Shown: positions 1 through 9,800 of the stretch, one piece after another | Position numbering within the stretch: the stretch's first letter is position 1 | Layout of the letters: each line of letters opens with the position of its first letter | NCBI GenBank assembly: GCA_002498725.1 | Contig: DAIJ01000018.1 | Span: 1-29,206 of the forward strand | From: Euryarchaeota archaeon UBA23 | GTDB lineage: Archaea > Thermoplasmatota > Poseidoniia > Poseidoniales > Thalassarchaeaceae | DNA: 29,206 nt | Reading direction: 5' to 3' | Program-made: the position numbers and the translations under genes | Notes under the pieces: generated by a model | Databases searched by the model: none | Told to the model about the DNA's origin: nothing | The model's input: only the letters and a program-made list of their open reading frames with translations

Positions 1-1
1 G

Positions 2-871
2 GTATCAGCAATTCGTGAAGAGATTGCGCCGAGATGCTCCTCTATAGAGGAGCAAATAGCCTACAATAGGGAAGAGAGAGACCTGTGGAATGCAAAAGTT
101 AGGAATCTACTTGATCAGAGAAATGAATTGAATCGGCAGGTAAAGGAGTTAATTACTGAAGTTCAGAATCTTAAAATATTGCGTGATGAAGCGAATGGTA
201 CTGTTAGAGAATTAAAAGAAATAAGAGCTCAACGTACCGAAGAATTAAAACTCATTAGAATTGAATTTAGAGATAGAATTTCAAAAAGTAAAGAAATTGA
301 AGAGAAGAGAGAAAAAGTGAAAAAAACTAGATCTCCTTCTTCAATTAAAAATGAAATGAATCGTCTTGAGATGTTATATGAACAAGGAAAATTCCTAGGT
401 AAAAAAGAGAGAGACTATGTTTTGAAAATGAAAAATCTATCCTCAGAATTAAAACAAGCCAAAGTTGCAGATAAGGGCGACGGTATTAGAGCCCTAAAGA
501 TAAAACTCAGAGATGCTGAAAGAAAACAGGATGAAGCACATAGAAAAGTGAAGAAAGCGGTTACTAAAGCACAAGAAGCACATGACCTAATGGCAGAACT
601 ATCAAATGAAGTAGACCGTTTGAGGTCTGAAGCAAATAATACTCAGTCGGGGGTTACAAGAGCAAAAAGAGAGGCCGATTCATTACATGCAAGGTATATT
701 GTGGCACTCAGATGTATTCATTCCATGCAAGACTTGTTGAAAGCAATTGATAATAGAACCGAAGGAAGAGGCGACGAAGAAGATCATGTTGAAGTTTCTG
801 ACCTAATGACTCGGTTAATGTCCGGAGATACTCTTTCAACTGATGAGATTATGGCTCTACAGCGTAACTGA
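2..871 (+). CDS. Coiled-coil protein, COG1340-like (5' end outside window)
   Basis: The frame is open from base 2 with no stop and no ATG before a TTG at 128, so the gene almost certainly starts left of the window; about 289 codons are visible. The protein is nearly all charged heptad-type helix rich in Lys, Glu, Arg and Leu, with repeated motifs such as RNELNRQVKEL, and ends in a short tail (DTLSTDEIMALQ). This matches the archaeal coiled-coil family COG1340, whose role is not established; a structural or scaffold function is only a guess. The stop overlaps the convergent next gene by 23 bases. Confidence is high that it is coding, moderate for the family. Confidence 0.75.
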   Translation, partial: VSAIREEIAPRCSSIEEQIAYNREERDLWNAKVRNLLDQRNELNRQVKELITEVQNLKILRDEANGTVRELKEIRAQRTEELKLIRIEFRDRISKSKEIEEKREKVKKTRSPSSIKNEMNRLEMLYEQGKFLGKKERDYVLKMKNLSSELKQAKVADKGDGIRALKIKLRDAERKQDEAHRKVKKAVTKAQEAHDLMAELSNEVDRLRSEANNTQSGVTRAKREADSLHARYIVALRCIHSMQDLLKAIDNRTEGRGDEEDHVEVSDLMTRLMSGDTLSTDEIMALQRN

Positions 872-1796
872 AATCATATGTTTTCCCATTTCTTGAATGA
901 AGTAATTCTGAACCTTCATTGTTAAGTAAAAACCAACCTGGTATCGCACCTATTGTTCTATTCAATATTATATTAGATGGATCTAATTTCCACCTTTCAA
1001 GCATTGTAGTTTTTACTGAACCTTTGTTAATTGGGGTCTTTTTCTGACGGCGAGTCTCGAGGATTCCCTGTAACATAACAACTAATTCAGATTCATGTAA
1101 CCACATACTTTCTCGGGGTTTCATGACTCTTATGTCAGGAATAGTGGGTAAAATATCTGATTCGTCAAAAATCTCAATTTTATTAGCCCAAGGATCTTCT
1201 ATTATCAACCAATTTCTAGATTCATTAGAACCATCCGGAGAAATTAATACCCCATGAACTTCCCAAATATTGATTTCAAGAAGGATTGGTTTGGATTGTA
1301 TTTTTTCTAGGCCTCTTTGAATAATCCATTCATCTAAATCAATAATTGGTTTGAGAATTCGACACTTTTCCGAAATTGAAACATCTAGGTCAACATTCTG
1401 TAAGAGGATTTCTTCCTCTTTCAATGGTATTTTCGCATCTAGAGATCCGCTAAGTACGGATTCACCTATCCACCTCGCTAATTTTTCAGGGCCCCAAAAT
1501 TCTATTAAATTATTTTCTATAATCAATCTAGCTCCTTCGCTCAAATTTCTTTCACTCAATATCCAATGGCGACCTGCGGGTGCGTCGACAATCCATCTTT
1601 CGGCCTCCGATGCACTAATTGGCAATATTTCTCTAGAAACATGCCATACATGTACTAAAGAGCCACTCTCTTCAGAAGAATCAGGCATTCTTTCGGCAAT
1701 CCCAAGGCTTAGAAACCCCATAATTTCCGTATTCAATTCTGAAGGAGATAATCGCACTCCACGCAAATCTAAGAGATCGCGTACAATACTGTCCAT
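849..1796 (-). CDS. Unrecognised 315-residue protein downstream of eL30
   Basis: I do not recognise this protein. It is soluble, acidic and Trp-rich, with a single Cys. A segment around residues 68-115 (AGRHWILSERNLSEGARL, then IEFWGPEKLARWIGE) recalls the C-terminal part of Mrr/RecB-type restriction-endonuclease folds, where an 'A...n.i.fW...L..wIG' pattern occurs, but I see no convincing PD-(D/E)XK catalytic set, so this stays a hint. The ATG at 1796 has no clear Shine-Dalgarno. It lies 86 bases after eL30 on the same strand and could be the tail of the RNA polymerase operon or have its own promoter. In many archaea nusA occupies this place. Confidence 0.7.
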   Translation of the reverse strand: MDSIVRDLLDLRGVRLSPSELNTEIMGFLSLGIAERMPDSSEESGSLVHVWHVSREILPISASEAERWIVDAPAGRHWILSERNLSEGARLIIENNLIEFWGPEKLARWIGESVLSGSLDAKIPLKEEEILLQNVDLDVSISEKCRILKPIIDLDEWIIQRGLEKIQSKPILLEINIWEVHGVLISPDGSNESRNWLIIEDPWANKIEIFDESDILPTIPDIRVMKPRESMWLHESELVVMLQGILETRRQKKTPINKGSVKTTMLERWKLDPSNIILNRTIGAIPGWFLLNNEGSELLHSRNGKTYDFSYAVEP

Positions 1797-1882
1797 GGCT
1801 GCTGAACTACATACACGCCTTGAATAGAACGCTAATCAATAACAAAAATCGTCAGAAAACAACCAGATAGAGGATGGCCGGA

Positions 1883-2179
1883 TTATAGGTTGGGAGGGAG
1901 AGTAAGTAAGTCAGATTGACCCGGATCAATAATACAGAGAGCGCTTATTGGGAATGGTTTAGCGCAAGCATCTCCTAATTGACGATTAACCAAAGAAACA
2001 CGGTGTACAGGGATGTCTGGGTGTCTTGAAGAAATATCGTTAATGAAATCCATAGGACAATTTGCAGCTACTACTACGAGCCTAGCGTCCCCCTTTGTGC
2101 ATGCACTAGTTGTTTGTCTCTGGCCAAAAATAACGTTACCCGTACTAATTCCTTGCTTCAAATTCCTTGCTAAGTCCAT
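1883..2179 (-). CDS. rpl30e: Ribosomal protein eL30 (L30e)
   Basis: A 98-residue large-subunit ribosomal protein of the L7Ae/L30e superfamily. The frame extends upstream, but ATG at 2179 is preferred: it is preceded by GGAGGG at proper spacing and gives the normal start MDLARNLKQ. Seen features are the KQGISTGNVIFGQRQT stretch, the RLVVVAANCP strand-turn typical of RNA-binding L7Ae-like proteins, and the V..V.LVNRQLGDACAKPF segment. The length matches archaeal L30e. It follows rpoA'' by 16 bases, the usual archaeal position, and should be translated from the RNA polymerase transcript. The usual next gene, nusA, is missing here. Confidence 0.93.
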   Translation of the reverse strand: MDLARNLKQGISTGNVIFGQRQTTSACTKGDARLVVVAANCPMDFINDISSRHPDIPVHRVSLVNRQLGDACAKPFPISALCIIDPGQSDLLTLPPNL

Positions 2180-2195
2180 ATTAATCCCTCCACTT

Positions 2196-3776
2196 TTAGG
2201 CCTGGGCTTCTTCTGGTATGTAGAATAGTTCGACACTTCCTGTCCCTAGCGATACCGGTTGACCAACGATAATATTCTCTGTCACACCACGTAATTCATC
2301 CCGTTCACCAATAACTCCTGCGCGCAGAAGATGATTTACTGTGACTTCGAATGCTGAACGTGCTAGAATACTATGCTTAGTTCCACTAACTCCATGACGA
2401 CCAATGGCTCTAACCTCGCCCTCGCTTGTCATAACATCAGAAACTGTCAGAAGATGACGAACATCTACTTCAAGACCTGCTTCTTCTAAGGTAATTACCA
2501 TTTCATTTATTATTGCCTGACGTGCAGCTTCTACACCAAGGTATTGATATATCTCATTGATATTATTCGTGTAAGTTCGTGCCCTGTCTACACCTGAAAA
2601 CATACTAACCTTTGAAAGGTTTGAACCGATAGTAGCAATGTAATACTCGCCTGTATCTCTATTAGGGCCTTGTACATTAGCCCTAATTATATCAGGTAGA
2701 CCTTTGAGTCTCAATTTCTTTACTTTATCTTCTAATTGAAGTAAAGCCGTATAGGTAGGTGGGTCATTCGCCAGATCTTTGAGGTCATCTTCCTTAGTAA
2801 CACCCGGTATAATTTTCAAAACTTTTGGTTTGTCGTCATCATCAGCCTGAATAAATAGCCTGAGAGCTCTTGACAATTTATCTCTAACTTCCGTACCATT
2901 CATTTTCTTAAGCCTTAGATTAGAACGATTTAATTCAAGATTAAGGTGTCTCTGAGCTACGTCAACATCAATTGATGCAATGTCTCTAGTTGTAGTTGTT
3001 TCAAGAGAGGCGGCAATTTCTTGAACCTTCTTTTCATCCGTTTTAAGCGGCTTGCCCTTTGAATCTGTCTCTTCAAGGTAGATCTTCATCGTAGGAGTCT
3101 TTGGTACCTTGCGTGCATCAACTATCTCAATTACTCTAGGTAATCCTTGTGTGACGTTAACAGTAGCTACACCAGCATAGTGGAAAGTACGCATTGTCAT
3201 TTGTGTCCCTGGTTCACCTATTGACTGTGCAGTCGTTATTCCCACAGCCTCATGAGGGTCAACACGCGCAGAAGCCATGTTAGCATCTGCACTTAGAATG
3301 ACTTTGCGGGCTTGGGCTGGAGTCAATTTTGAAGTGCCTCTTTCCAGCAATCCTTTGACAATATCATTAATCGTCTTGGGTGTTATATTAACTCCTTCTT
3401 TAGTGGCAGCATCAATTAAAGCAGAGTACATTGGATTATCAACGTCTATATCTCTAAGTATTTGAACCATTTTTTCTTCAACGTTGTACTCCTGTAGAGG
3501 TAGGATACTTTTCTTCCTGCTTCTGCGGGAAACGATTCTCCTGCGTATTAGCGTCTTTTCAGTCGCCTTCTGTTTCTGTGCGGCTTTGGTAGAACCTTGA
3601 ATTACCTCAGTTATTTTTTGTGCCTGTCCAGAATCTGTTGCACAAATTTGAGCGATTTCACCCGCTGATAGAACCTTAACATCATCCCACTTTCTGTCGT
3701 CAGCAAGACGATGAGCAAACTCTTCCTGGATTCCAAGATCCATTAGTTTCTTCTTTGTTGCACTTTTAACAACCAT
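2196..3776 (-). CDS. rpoA2: RNA polymerase subunit A'' (Rpo1C) with extra N-terminal HhH-like domain
   Basis: C-terminal half of the archaeal RNA polymerase largest subunit. The conserved core starts near residue 115 and includes GITTAQSIGEPGTQ (179-192) and RTFHYAGVA, then the long clamp/jaw region to the GVSGTKHSILARSAFEVT and GENIIVGQP-like end. At 526 residues it is longer than the roughly 380-400 usual for A''. The excess is an N-terminal block: residues 1-60 look like a helix-hairpin-helix domain (LMDLGIQEEFAHRLADD) and residues 62-95 are a Lys/Arg-rich linker. The block is clearly related to the RpoH N-terminus. Its ATG shares one base with the rpoA' stop (TAATG), indicating coupled translation. 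Confidence 0.97.
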   Translation of the reverse strand: MVVKSATKKKLMDLGIQEEFAHRLADDRKWDDVKVLSAGEIAQICATDSGQAQKITEVIQGSTKAAQKQKATEKTLIRRRIVSRRSRKKSILPLQEYNVEEKMVQILRDIDVDNPMYSALIDAATKEGVNITPKTINDIVKGLLERGTSKLTPAQARKVILSADANMASARVDPHEAVGITTAQSIGEPGTQMTMRTFHYAGVATVNVTQGLPRVIEIVDARKVPKTPTMKIYLEETDSKGKPLKTDEKKVQEIAASLETTTTRDIASIDVDVAQRHLNLELNRSNLRLKKMNGTEVRDKLSRALRLFIQADDDDKPKVLKIIPGVTKEDDLKDLANDPPTYTALLQLEDKVKKLRLKGLPDIIRANVQGPNRDTGEYYIATIGSNLSKVSMFSGVDRARTYTNNINEIYQYLGVEAARQAIINEMVITLEEAGLEVDVRHLLTVSDVMTSEGEVRAIGRHGVSGTKHSILARSAFEVTVNHLLRAGVIGERDELRGVTENIIVGQPVSLGTGSVELFYIPEEAQA

Positions 3777-6700
3777 TACTTACCACCTCCAAGAGCATCA
3801 TCGATTACCTTATTGACATCAAAGGCAAGACCCTTTCGACTTCTTGCAGGATCAATTCCATCTTCACCATACTCAAACTGAATTATTCTATCAGCAGTGT
3901 TCCTAACTGAACCTGTACCGTCATCAGCAACCTTTAGATCATCCATAGCATTAATTAAACGACGCTGCATATAGCCTGATTTACTTGTTCTTACAGCTGT
4001 ATCAACAAGTGATTCACGACCTGATACTGAAAGCATGAAGAACTCAGTTGGTTCAAGACCTCTCTTAAATGAAGAAGATACAAAGCCCTTCTCTTGAGCG
4101 CCCTTAACTCCACGAGGGAAGTGAGAAAGTACTCTGTCTTGGTAGCCTCTCTCTAATCTCTTACCTCTAACCTTAGGTTGACCAATAGATCCTGCCATCA
4201 TCGCCAAATTGTCCATAGATCCACGAGCACCCGATACTGCCATCATAACAGCGGCGTTATCATCACCAAGGTAAGACTTAGCAACATTACCGGATTCTGC
4301 TTTGGCAGAGTCAAGTATCTGTAGAATATTTTCCTCAAGTGTCTCAAGAGGTGTCCGACCTGGACGTGTTTCATATCTTCGACCATCGTTTCCAAATTTA
4401 TCAAGCTCTAAATCTACTTCAGCACTAGCTCTATTATTTATTTCAACAATTTCTGCCTTTGCTTGTGGGGGAAGATCTTCGTCATCAATGCCGGTGGTGA
4501 ATCCCATTGAAGTACAGATAGCAATCGTCATTTTTGTCATGCGATTAAGGAATTCAGCACCCATGTCAGTACCATGAGTTTGAACAACCGCATCTAATAA
4601 GCGGCCATCTTCAGCTCCGATGCCTCGCTTATCTATAGTTCCACTGACTTCTCCAGCAGAATTTACATTTACTGCATCTCCAGATCTACTTGTATAGCCT
4701 AACTTAAATCCACCTGGTACTATTAGTCCAAGGACATCAGTTCCACGATAACCTATAACTCCATCTGATTCTACTTCTTCAGGAAGTTCTCCGTCCCAAC
4801 CAATTGAACCAAGAATTTCCATGACTAATGCCTTAGGAAGTACTCTATCTGAGTGCGTTAGCAAGTAGGCTCCGGAAATGTGATCGTGAATACCACCAAT
4901 AACAGCACCGCCATATCTTGGCGTGATTATGTGTTCCTGAACTCGCATTAAGATCTTGGCTTCAGCACGAGCTTCCTCTGATTGAATGACATGGAGGTTC
5001 ATTTCATCGCCATCAAAGTCGGCGTTGTAAGGAGTACAGTCTGCCAGATTAAATCTGAAGGTTTTACCCTGCATAACACGCACTTCGTGAACTAACATTG
5101 ACATTCTGTGTAGAGAAGGTTGTCGATTGAAAATTGCAACATCGCCATCTATCATATGACGTTCAACAATAACACCGGGGCGAGGGTTACCATCTCTGTC
5201 ATATGTAGAAAGACGGTCTTCAACTTCTGTCCTGTAAGTCTCTCCGTCATCCTCACTCAACTGAGCGGGACTTCCACAATGTGGGCAATTGACTTCTAAA
5301 TGATCAGGTAGATACTCGTCTGGATGATTTTGTTCCCAAACCCATCTATTGTATATTACCGCACGAGGGTCATCGGATTCAAGAGCAACACCCTTTTCAT
5401 CTTCCCCTCTTAAGTTACAAATAGTCGCTTCAAGATCAACAGACCAAACTTCCTCGAGCTCATGAAGAGCTGTCCTTCTCATTTGCTTCTTTAATTCAAG
5501 TCCAGGAAGGAAATTTGGAGCCGGTAAAACAGCATTAAGGTCCGGTCTATAACCAGAATATGGCTCTTCATCACTACCTGAATGACAGTCCGGATTTAAA
5601 CATCTAAATCCTGCCCAAATGAATTTGGTTCTGTCAGTTATCCTAACTCTAAAATTATCTCCTCTAATGATGTAGTTAACACCGGGGTGATTATCTGGAC
5701 CACGGAGTATCATACGTCTTAATTGTTCACGGTTCCTGCTTGTAGCACGAATTGGAACGGTCAACTCTTTAGCAGTCTGTACTGGCACTCCAACTTCATT
5801 AATTCCAAGATTAGGATCTGGACTTATTACGGTACGAGCACAGAAATTTACGCGCTTACCTGAAAGATTGCTTCTAAAGCGGCCTTCCTTACCCTTCAAA
5901 CGTTGTGTGAGTGTCTTAAGAGGACGTCCTGATCGATGTCTAGCAGGTGGAATCCCGCTTGTTTGATTATCAAAATAAGTAGTCACGTGGTATTGAAGTA
6001 ATTCCCAAAGATCTTCCACTATCAACTGAGGTGCTCCGGCATCTCTATTCTCACGAAGTCGCTGATTAATCCTAAGAACATCTACTAATTTATGAGTTAA
6101 GTCATCTTCTGAACGATCACCACTATCTAGCGTAATAGAAGGTCTTACTGTAATAGGAGGAACTGGCAATACCTTCATGATTGACCACTCAGGACGACTG
6201 GAGTCTGAGTCCATCCCAAGGAATATCAAGTGTTCATCTGGAATCTTCTCTAGCCATTCACGAATATCTCGAGCATTCAGTTTGTGCTCTCCTTTGTCCG
6301 CTTTCTTCTCCTTGAAAGTTGAAGGTTTGTCGAGCATTATTTTACCTTGCTCAGACCCACAGTGCATGCATATAGCACGCTTAGCAGAAGAACATTCTTT
6401 TTCTACTTCTTTGATAATTTTCTTAAATTCTGTAGACCCAACACCATGTTTTCTCATTACATCATGTATACGATCTCTGTAATAATCTTGCTCGGATTTT
6501 TCTGGATCAAGAGGGTGGGTGTCAGTTGAACTGTGAAGAAGAATATTGCTACATTGATTACATGTGGATTTCAGTGAAGTCTTAATCAAGGTTGTGAAAC
6601 CAATGTGCATGACAGGTAATTCAAGTGCTATATGTCCAAAATGACTTGGACATTCATCATGCTTGTTACCGCAGGTTTCACACCTAATACCTGGATCTAT

Positions 6701-6874
6701 GACTCCCATTTTAGGATCCATGAGACCCTGTTTATAGGCATGACCATCATCCTTGTACGTGTCAGCCGTTTTAACTTCAACAGAAGACATCTTACGAATC
6801 TCATTAGGATCCATTAAGCTGAATTTTATCGATTCAATCCTCTTAGGGATCTTTGCTACTCCTCTGGCACTCAT
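3776..6874 (-). CDS. rpoA1: RNA polymerase subunit A' (Rpo1N) with a ~130-residue insertion
   Basis: N-terminal half of the RNA polymerase largest subunit, carrying the catalytic Mg-binding motif YNADFDGDEMNLH near residue 620. An N-terminal zinc site is visible (C65, C68, C75, H78), and a second Cys pair set follows (CNQC, CMHCG). FRSNLSGKRVNFCARTVISP and FNRQPSLHRMSM are standard core motifs, and the protein ends normally after SGYMQRRLINAMDDL. At 1032 residues it is long for A' (often near 900). Most of the excess is residues ~418-550, which interrupt the core between VRITDRTKF and the YDRDGNPRPG segment and contain CLNPDC and CPHCG. The start overlaps the rpoB stop as ATGA. Confidence 0.97.
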   Translation of the reverse strand: MSARGVAKIPKRIESIKFSLMDPNEIRKMSSVEVKTADTYKDDGHAYKQGLMDPKMGVIDPGIRCETCGNKHDECPSHFGHIALELPVMHIGFTTLIKTSLKSTCNQCSNILLHSSTDTHPLDPEKSEQDYYRDRIHDVMRKHGVGSTEFKKIIKEVEKECSSAKRAICMHCGSEQGKIMLDKPSTFKEKKADKGEHKLNARDIREWLEKIPDEHLIFLGMDSDSSRPEWSIMKVLPVPPITVRPSITLDSGDRSEDDLTHKLVDVLRINQRLRENRDAGAPQLIVEDLWELLQYHVTTYFDNQTSGIPPARHRSGRPLKTLTQRLKGKEGRFRSNLSGKRVNFCARTVISPDPNLGINEVGVPVQTAKELTVPIRATSRNREQLRRMILRGPDNHPGVNYIIRGDNFRVRITDRTKFIWAGFRCLNPDCHSGSDEEPYSGYRPDLNAVLPAPNFLPGLELKKQMRRTALHELEEVWSVDLEATICNLRGEDEKGVALESDDPRAVIYNRWVWEQNHPDEYLPDHLEVNCPHCGSPAQLSEDDGETYRTEVEDRLSTYDRDGNPRPGVIVERHMIDGDVAIFNRQPSLHRMSMLVHEVRVMQGKTFRFNLADCTPYNADFDGDEMNLHVIQSEEARAEAKILMRVQEHIITPRYGGAVIGGIHDHISGAYLLTHSDRVLPKALVMEILGSIGWDGELPEEVESDGVIGYRGTDVLGLIVPGGFKLGYTSRSGDAVNVNSAGEVSGTIDKRGIGAEDGRLLDAVVQTHGTDMGAEFLNRMTKMTIAICTSMGFTTGIDDEDLPPQAKAEIVEINNRASAEVDLELDKFGNDGRRYETRPGRTPLETLEENILQILDSAKAESGNVAKSYLGDDNAAVMMAVSGARGSMDNLAMMAGSIGQPKVRGKRLERGYQDRVLSHFPRGVKGAQEKGFVSSSFKRGLEPTEFFMLSVSGRESLVDTAVRTSKSGYMQRRLINAMDDLKVADDGTGSVRNTADRIIQFEYGEDGIDPARSRKGLAFDVNKVIDDALGGGK

Positions 6875-9800
6875 CTCTGATCCTCCAATTCTAATCTCAT
6901 AGCCACACCAAGACTCTTCATTTCGTCTAATAGAAGCTTGAATGCATATGAGGTTTGTACTGAATGGACATCTGCCCGATCACCACAAATAGGACATACA
7001 GGTGTTCTTCTCTTCCAGTCGTAATATGCAATATGGCCGCATCCACTGTTATTACAAACCATTAGCGGCCAACCATCAGATTCGTCCAATAATCTATCTT
7101 TAATGACCATGGAAGCACCATGTGCAATTAGACAGTCACGCTCCATCTCACCAAATCTCAAACCACCTTGTCTCGCCCTACCTTCAGTTGGTTGTCGTGT
7201 AAGAATCTGCACACGGCCACGGCTACGTGCGTGTAACTTACTACTTACTAGATGGTGTAGTCTTTGATAGAAAATAACTCCTGTGAATACTTCGGCAGAG
7301 AATTCCTCACCAGTCTCTCCACTAATCATTGATTCCCTACCTGTATGGGAAAAACCGTTCCTTAACAAACCGGATCTAAGTGAATCTTCTTTTTCACCAC
7401 TAAAAGCAGTTCCATCGATCTTACGACCTTCCATTGCCCCAACTTTTCCACCAATCATCTCTAAGACGTGAGCAACGGTCATCCTAGATGGAATCGCGTG
7501 AGGGTTGATCAAAAGATCAGGAACTACTCCATCTACTGTAAAAGGCATATCTTTCTCATCAACGAGTCTCCCTATAACTCCTTTCTGACCGTGCCTACTA
7601 GCAAATTTATCTCCTAACTCAGGTATCTTCTGTGTTCTTACTGTAATCCTACACAAGAGGCCTGAATCTAGAGATTCTGTAACATATACGTTGTCAACCC
7701 AACCATATTCTCCATTACGAACCATCATCGAAGATTCTCTACGCTCCTGAGCCTGTAAGAAATGCCCGTGAGATTCTTCAAGGAATCGTGGAGGACTTGT
7801 TTTTCCTACCAGAACATTACTTTCTCCGCCTAAACTTGTCAAGAAAACTTCAGGAGTAGGAAGGCCGTCTCTCTCTAGATGAGTGTAACTCTCCCATGAC
7901 TTGAGACCCTTGACCTCATCAAGGCCAGTTCCAGGGATCTCAATTCTTTCCTCTTGTCCGCCTGGGAAACGCTTATTTTCAGCATTATATGTCCTAATGA
8001 AAGAGGAACGCCCTAGAGCTCTTTCTACTGAAGCGCGGTTCATAATTACAGCATCTTGCATATTGTAACCGTGATGACTGAGGATAGCAACAACGAAGTT
8101 TTGCCCACCTGGTCTTTGAGCGAAATTGGTTGTTTTCATAGAACGAGTGCCTACTATAGATTGTTGAGGATAGTGCATCACATGCATACGAGTATCTGGC
8201 CTTAATCGATAGTTAGCACTTGGAAGACCGAGGCTTTGCTTGACCATAGCTGTACCACCTGTTACTCTCGGCGTAGAATTATGTTCAGGATAAGGTACTA
8301 AAGATGCACAAACTCCCAAAATGAGTTGGGGGTCTATCTCTACGTGCGTGTATATTAGGACTGTATTATTTCTCTTTTGCTTACGGCGAAGAGAATCTAA
8401 ATCATCTTGATAATAATTTAGAGGTACGCTGAATTTTTCTTCAACATCTTCTCCATTTGGCATTTTAACTTGAACTTTCAATTGTGCCTTTTTTATCTGT
8501 TCTTTTCCTAAATTCAACCATTCAACCTTAGCTGGATTAATTGGCCTACCATATTTTGGAGAGATGTGAGGTAAATCAAAAGGCCTAGGTGCAATTAACA
8601 AATCTTCTTCTTCTTCCGCATCTACCCATTCAACAATTCCATTAGATACTAAATCATTGAATATCCATTCTCCAGAATTTATAAGTTCAAGGTGATCTTT
8701 AGAAAGAACTAAGTCGCCTTCCTCGATTACTAGTAAAGGACGGAGGATTCTGCCTCTGTCAGTATTGATGAAAATATCTCTGTTTGCGGAATCATGTCGG
8801 ATGCTAACTTCGGGTCTTATTCGTCCTTGTCTCCTTCTTCTCTTGAATTGAGTAACTAATTTGTTGGCGTTCTTGTGAAGTCCGAAAATATCTCCATTTA
8901 CGTGGACTCGGAAACCATCCGCCCATCCTGCTGGAGATGAGTCTACGCCCGCCTCTCTAAGTAGTTCTTTGACTTCATTTTCCTGGACCTCTTCTGATAC
9001 ATCTATCATTTGTGAAGCATTTTTAACTAGTCCACAATTTTGTCCTTCCGGGGTTTCATTTGGACAAAGACGACCCCACTGAGTCGGGTGAAGATCACGT
9101 GCTTCGAAATGAGGCTGGCTTCTTACCAAAGGACTTGTGACGCGTCGCATGTGTGAAAGAGCGGCTAAGTAAGTAGTTCGATCAAGCAGTTGACTAACTC
9201 CACTTCTACCACCTACCCAGTTACCGGTTGCAAGTGCGTGCATAATTTTCTGAGTCAAAACATCAGGTCGTAGACATGCATTAATTCTTAGTTCGCGCTT
9301 TCTGTTGTGATGTCGCTCAAGTTGATACTTCAGATCACGTGCGAGTTGTTGCAGACTAACTCTGAATAAATCTTCAATTAAGTCTCCTGCTAGACGTACA
9401 CGCTTATTTGCATAATGATCTTTGTCATTGGGATCTTTGTCGTTTATTGCCATCTCAAGTACTTGACGTACAATTCTTCCAAGGAAAATCGCCTTCTTCT
9501 CTCGATGTTCGGGTCCTGAACCTAGGTGTGGTAATAATTCCTTATCCAAAAGGTTCTGGATTCTAGCCTCACGGTACTCTTTTTGTTGCCCTGCAGCAAA
9601 TTTTTTCTCGAGCCAAGCAAGAGCTTCTTCACAATTCTCAACATTGTACTCTTCGTTGTCCTTGACGTCATTCAGATTTGCAACTGTATACTTCATTGCC
9701 TCCGCAGGACCCGCTATAGCAGTGAATATTTCTTTATCATTTTCCATCCCGAGAGATCTCATCAAGAGAACTACAGGAATAGCGGTTGTACCAGCACTTG

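Noticed and set aside
1351..1827. 158-codon plus-strand open frame
   Set aside because: Fully antisense to the 315-residue gene and low in recognisable structure; a shadow frame.
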